Shown piece by piece: positions 61,601 through 64,000 of a stretch of DNA of 64,000 bases. Origin of the DNA: Filibacter tadaridae. GTDB taxonomy: Bacteria; Bacillota; Bacilli; Bacillales_A; Planococcaceae. The stretch covers positions 1 to 64,000 of the forward strand of contig NZ_UXAV01000045.1 in assembly GCF_900609045.1 (NCBI RefSeq), given 5' to 3'. The translations under genes were made by a program, and so were the position numbers. The first letter of the stretch is position 1, and each line of letters starts with the position of its first letter. The notes below the pieces were generated by a model. The model did no database searches, had not been told where the DNA came from, and was given only the letters and a program-made list of their open reading frames with translations.

Positions 61601-62176
61601 TTAAAATTTAATACCCAGCGCATGTATTAAAAACTCATTAACTTCTGCCTTTTGAACACGTGCTTGGTCGTCTTGTTCTGAATCATATAAATAAATTTGT
61701 TCTGCGGCAGATTCTACAAGCCCAATTACTAATTTTGCCGTACGATCACAATAAATGGATTCACGTATGATTCCCTGTTCCCTCGCCTCTTCTAATCGCT
61801 CGCTTATCCATTTATAAAAAGGAGCATAAACAGTTTCCCATTCCCTTAAATGTTCAGTTGACGCAAGGCCGGAATAAATAAGCGCTTGTATTTCATGGTA
61901 ATCCCGTGTTACAAGAAAAATGGCATCGATGATTTGTTCTATTTTAACTGAAAAAGGGGCATTGTCTTGTACAGTTTCCTGTACGATTGACAATGTTTTC
62001 TCAACCATTACTTCAGCAATTGCAGGCATCAATGCTAATTTCGAGGGAAAATATAAATAAAATGTACCTTGTGCAATTCCTGCCGCCTTCACAATATCCG
62101 ATATTTTCGTTTTTTCGATTCCTTGATCTCGGAACACTTGGATAGCTACCTGTACAATTAATTCTTTTTTATTCAT
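61601..62176 (-). CDS. TetR-family regulator of the SMR pumps
   Basis: About 191 residues. N-terminal HTH at about 22-45 (TKISDIVKAAGIAQGTFYLYFPSK) and a variable ligand domain. ATG 62176 follows GAGGAGG by 6 bp; two upstream in-frame codons lack that. It lies upstream of both SMR genes, and the same 17-bp palindrome stands before it and before them, so it probably represses both units until a cationic compound binds. Confidence 0.85.
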   Translation of the reverse strand: MNKKELIVQVAIQVFRDQGIEKTKISDIVKAAGIAQGTFYLYFPSKLALMPAIAEVMVEKTLSIVQETVQDNAPFSVKIEQIIDAIFLVTRDYHEIQALIYSGLASTEHLREWETVYAPFYKWISERLEEAREQGIIRESIYCDRTAKLVIGLVESAAEQIYLYDSEQDDQARVQKAEVNEFLIHALGIKF

Positions 62177-62196
62177 TGTCATCCTCCTCACTGTTA

Positions 62197-62218
62197 TGAC
62201 TGACTGTCATTCATTATA
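62197..62218 (-). promoter_or_regulatory. tetR operator abutting its -10 box
   Basis: Palindrome TGACTGACTGTCATTCA at 62197-62213; TATAAT on the minus strand at 62213-62218. No convincing -35 box. Confidence 0.7.
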
Positions 62219-62238
62219 ACATAAAAAAATTAAAAACA

Positions 62239-62270
62239 GGTATTCTTCAACCGGTTAGTCGAAGAATACC
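62239..62270 (-). terminator. Terminator after the VLRF1-type gene
   Basis: GGTATTCTTC/GAAGAATACC arms with a 12-nt loop, then TGTTTTTAATTTTTTTA on the minus strand. Confidence 0.85.
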
Positions 62271-62279
62271 CGCCTTATT

Positions 62280-63071
62280 TTATTTCTCGAACACCGCAGC
62301 AAGGACTTTACCTGCTGCAACGTTATTTAAATTTTTATAAATACAGCTTTGCGGTTTCTCACGTAAGGTTTTGGCGAAAGAGTTGGCAAGTTCCGCTTCT
62401 CCTGCAATATGAATTTCCTTCCAACCACGCTCTTTTTTCAATTTCTCTACGGTTGAGCCCATTCCCTTGTAAAATCTTTCGAGGTTTTCTTTAAGACGAT
62501 GATCGAAACCATCTGAATGTCCTTCCCCGGTACCACGTTGAATTGAGGACTTGACTCCTTTTTGCTCCGACCAAACTTCCAAACCAGAGTCGAAAGCAAA
62601 CGTTAGTTCATCCTTGACAACGCCCATTGCAGTGTCCAATATGCGAACTTCTCCAAAGCTTGGCAATACGATGCCCGCTTCCGGGTAAGCCTTCAACATA
62701 TATTCCAGTTCTTCCGTCACAGGATGATTTTCCCAATGGAAGCTTGTTTTGACCGGTACTTGCACAAAATGTACCGACCATATTTCGGGGTCATTTGCAG
62801 CGAAAATTACGACACCTTTGCTTAAATCACTTTGGTTTTTTTCAATTTCTTTTACAACCTTGTCCTTAACCGCTTTGTACGCTTTCAATTCTTTGTCTTC
62901 TGAAGCAGCAAGGTATTCATCAAAACGGCTAAATCCATTCTTCAAATGGATTTTCCACGCACCATTCAGCTGTTCAGGATCAGCTGGGTTCGTGTTTAAA
63001 TACACACTCAATACACAACGGTCATCGCAGCGAAATTCTTTCAGGGTTTGAAGTTCTTTGCTTAATGACAT
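62280..63071 (-). CDS. VLRF1/baeRF-type release-factor-like protein
   Basis: A 263-residue protein resembling bacterial and archaeal eRF1-like (VLRF1) domains: a CVLSVYLNTNPADPEQLNGAWK N-terminal strand region (about 19-40), FAANDPEIWSVHFVQVPV (about 90-107), and a C-terminal VEKLKKERGWKEIHIAGEAELANSFAKTL (about 209-237). Family members may act in ribosome rescue or translation termination; this is unproven for most bacterial copies. GGAGG lies upstream. Monocistronic. Confidence 0.7.
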   Translation of the reverse strand: MSLSKELQTLKEFRCDDRCVLSVYLNTNPADPEQLNGAWKIHLKNGFSRFDEYLAASEDKELKAYKAVKDKVVKEIEKNQSDLSKGVVIFAANDPEIWSVHFVQVPVKTSFHWENHPVTEELEYMLKAYPEAGIVLPSFGEVRILDTAMGVVKDELTFAFDSGLEVWSEQKGVKSSIQRGTGEGHSDGFDHRLKENLERFYKGMGSTVEKLKKERGWKEIHIAGEAELANSFAKTLREKPQSCIYKNLNNVAAGKVLAAVFEK

Positions 63072-63218
63072 ATATCCTTCAACCTCCTTAGGTTTAGCTT
63101 CATTACTTGCATACCCTTGCTCTGTCTTTCAAAACAGGTGTTTTTTTCATTAAACGCTATAATTGCCTAAGCATAAGCAAATCAACTATATATTTTGACA
63201 TAAAGAATCCTCTCAACA

Positions 63219-63238
63219 ACGCTTGGCGCCTTCGCTGG
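63219..63238 (-). repeat. Short remnant of the interspersed repeat, copy D
   Basis: CGCTTGGCGCCTTCGCTGG joins the two outer edges of the central module of copy B with the hairpin removed. Confidence 0.45.
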
Positions 63239-63325
63239 AGATTATATAGAATCATTCGTTCAACATTTGTTATTTGAATTTTTTTAAAATAGTCCCCTAT
63301 CATAGAAATCCATTAACAAAGGTAT

Positions 63326-63339
63326 TGAAAACGCTTAAC
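63326..63339. promoter_or_regulatory. Cre-like site upstream of the malic enzyme gene
   Basis: TGAAAACGCTTAAC against the CcpA consensus TGWAANCGNTNWCA: ten of the twelve defined-or-degenerate leading positions fit and the last two differ. Confidence 0.4.
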
Positions 63340-63450
63340 TAATCATAATAGTTGTACTTGATTGAATTTTCCACCTTGCGTTACTTCTTGACTTGTGGTA
63401 ATAATTTAGTATTACGCTTAACAAAAAAAGGACAGAATGGGGTAGGTTGA

Positions 63451-64000
63451 ATGACTGGCTATTATCGTGATTCACTCGAGATGCACCGACTTTACAAAGG
63501 GAAAATGGAAACCATTTCAAAAGTGCCGTTGGAAAATGCACATGACCTTAGTTTGGCATATTCTCCGGGTGTAGCTGATCCCTGTTTGGAGATAGCGAAT
63601 AATCCTTCCCTTGTGTACGACTACACAATCAAAGGAAACCTTGTAGCAGTCATTACGGATGGAACTGCCGTATTAGGTCTCGGTGATATTGGTCCACAGG
63701 CGGCTCTTCCTGTAATGGAAGGAAAGGCAATGCTATTGAAAAGATATGCGGGTATCGATTCATTTCCAATCTGTCTAGGAACAAAAGATGTTGATGAAAT
63801 TGTACAAACGGTTAAAATCATTAGCCAAACATTCGGGGGTATCAATCTGGAAGACATCTCCGCACCTCGTTGCTTCGAAATCGAAAAGAGATTACGTGAG
63901 GAATGTGATATACCTGTATTTCATGACGATCAGCACGGAACAGCTATTGTCGTTGGTTCGGGCTTATTAAATGCACTAAAAGTCGTCGGAAAAGAAATCA
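63451..64000 (+). CDS. NAD(P)-dependent malic enzyme, partial (3' end outside window)
   Basis: The first 183 codons are present. It decarboxylates malate to pyruvate. [15 protein letters not shown] (about 35-49), [18 protein letters not shown] with the NAD-binding Gly residues (about 65-82), the Lys of [26 protein letters not shown] and [14 protein letters not shown] (about 155-168) are the malic enzyme motifs. B. subtilis YtsJ, MalS, MaeA and MleA are relatives and the exact one is not assignable. The ribosome site is weak (GGGGTAGG). A cre-like site upstream may mean CcpA control. Confidence 0.88.
   Translation, partial: MTGYYRDSLEMHRLYKGKMETISKVPLENAHDLSLAYSPGVADPCLEIANNPSLVYDYTIKGNLVAVITDGTAVLGLGDIGPQAALPVMEGKAMLLKRYAGIDSFPICLGTKDVDEIVQTVKIISQTFGGINLEDISAPRCFEIEKRLREECDIPVFHDDQHGTAIVVGSGLLNALKVVGKEI

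Larger units (their letters stand above)
63072..63450. other. Intergenic region upstream of the malic enzyme gene
   Basis: Holds a 20-bp fragment of the interspersed repeat (63219-63238), a cre-like site (63326-63339) and AT-rich DNA. No gene seen. Confidence 0.55.

Overview
The window looks like chromosome of a low-GC, spore-forming member of the Bacillales, most likely Planococcaceae (Sporosarcina-like). I infer this from AAGGAGG-type ribosome sites with frequent TTG and GTG starts, Bacillus-type gene neighbourhoods (yerO-swrC, tcyABC, opuA with a GbsR-type regulator, hisZGDB...), a SleL/YaaH-type cortex lytic enzyme beside a CotF/YhcQ-type coat protein, and a YflT-type general stress gene behind a sigma-B-like promoter. 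I see no rRNA, tRNA, CRISPR array, transposase or prophage. Most of the sequence is core metabolism and transport. The unusual material lies in the intergenic DNA, in two or three degenerate enzymes and in one missing gene.

Layout. 1-223: higher-order tandem repeat and terminator. 224-6305: sbcDC (minus strand), a YcdB-like protein, a GIY-YIG-like protein. 6384-10478: divergent TetR regulator and swrC RND pump with an operator palindrome. 10585-14875: YkvA-like, RsiV-C-like, PPP and dual-specificity phosphatases, MFS pump with MarR regulator. 15070-24202: small unknowns, Fsr-like MFS, YitT-like, Na+/dicarboxylate symporter, thioesterase, ABC-type ATPase, pepF. 24264-26204: GNAT, DUF2269-like and ASCH proteins. 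26347-28639: tcyABC cystine importer. 29110-32893: opuA glycine betaine importer with a divergent GbsR-type regulator. 33043-37117: OsmC protein and a YtkA lipoprotein facing a two-component system plus Sco protein, probably a copper/oxidase assembly module. 37197-40326: stress proteins, RlmN, COX1-like membrane protein. 40635-44766: a degenerate sigma-54-type activator, a class III aminotransferase and a YjiH transporter. 44824-52632: histidine operon hisZ-G-D-B-A-F-IE-C (minus strand) with divergent hisJ; hisH is absent. 53090-56417: small unknowns, argG with tandem ARG-box candidates, gdhA with a leader hairpin. 56733-59031: a 46-residue membrane ORF, sleL and a CotF-like gene. 59141-63071: RluA enzyme, HAD phosphatase, paired SMR pumps under a TetR regulator, VLRF1-type protein. 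63451-64000: malic enzyme, cut by the window edge.

The observations I rate highest are the activator at 40635, which has lost its GAFTGA motif, Walker B acids, sensor I Asn and arginine finger while keeping Walker A; the loss of hisH from an otherwise complete his operon; a modular interspersed repeat whose copies at 25.2, 28.8 and 39.7 kb carry different module combinations; the face-to-face overlapping hisZ/hisJ promoters sharing an inverted repeat; and the nested 61-bp repeat at the left edge. Everything here comes from reading the sequence. No database search was possible, so family names rest on recognised motifs.
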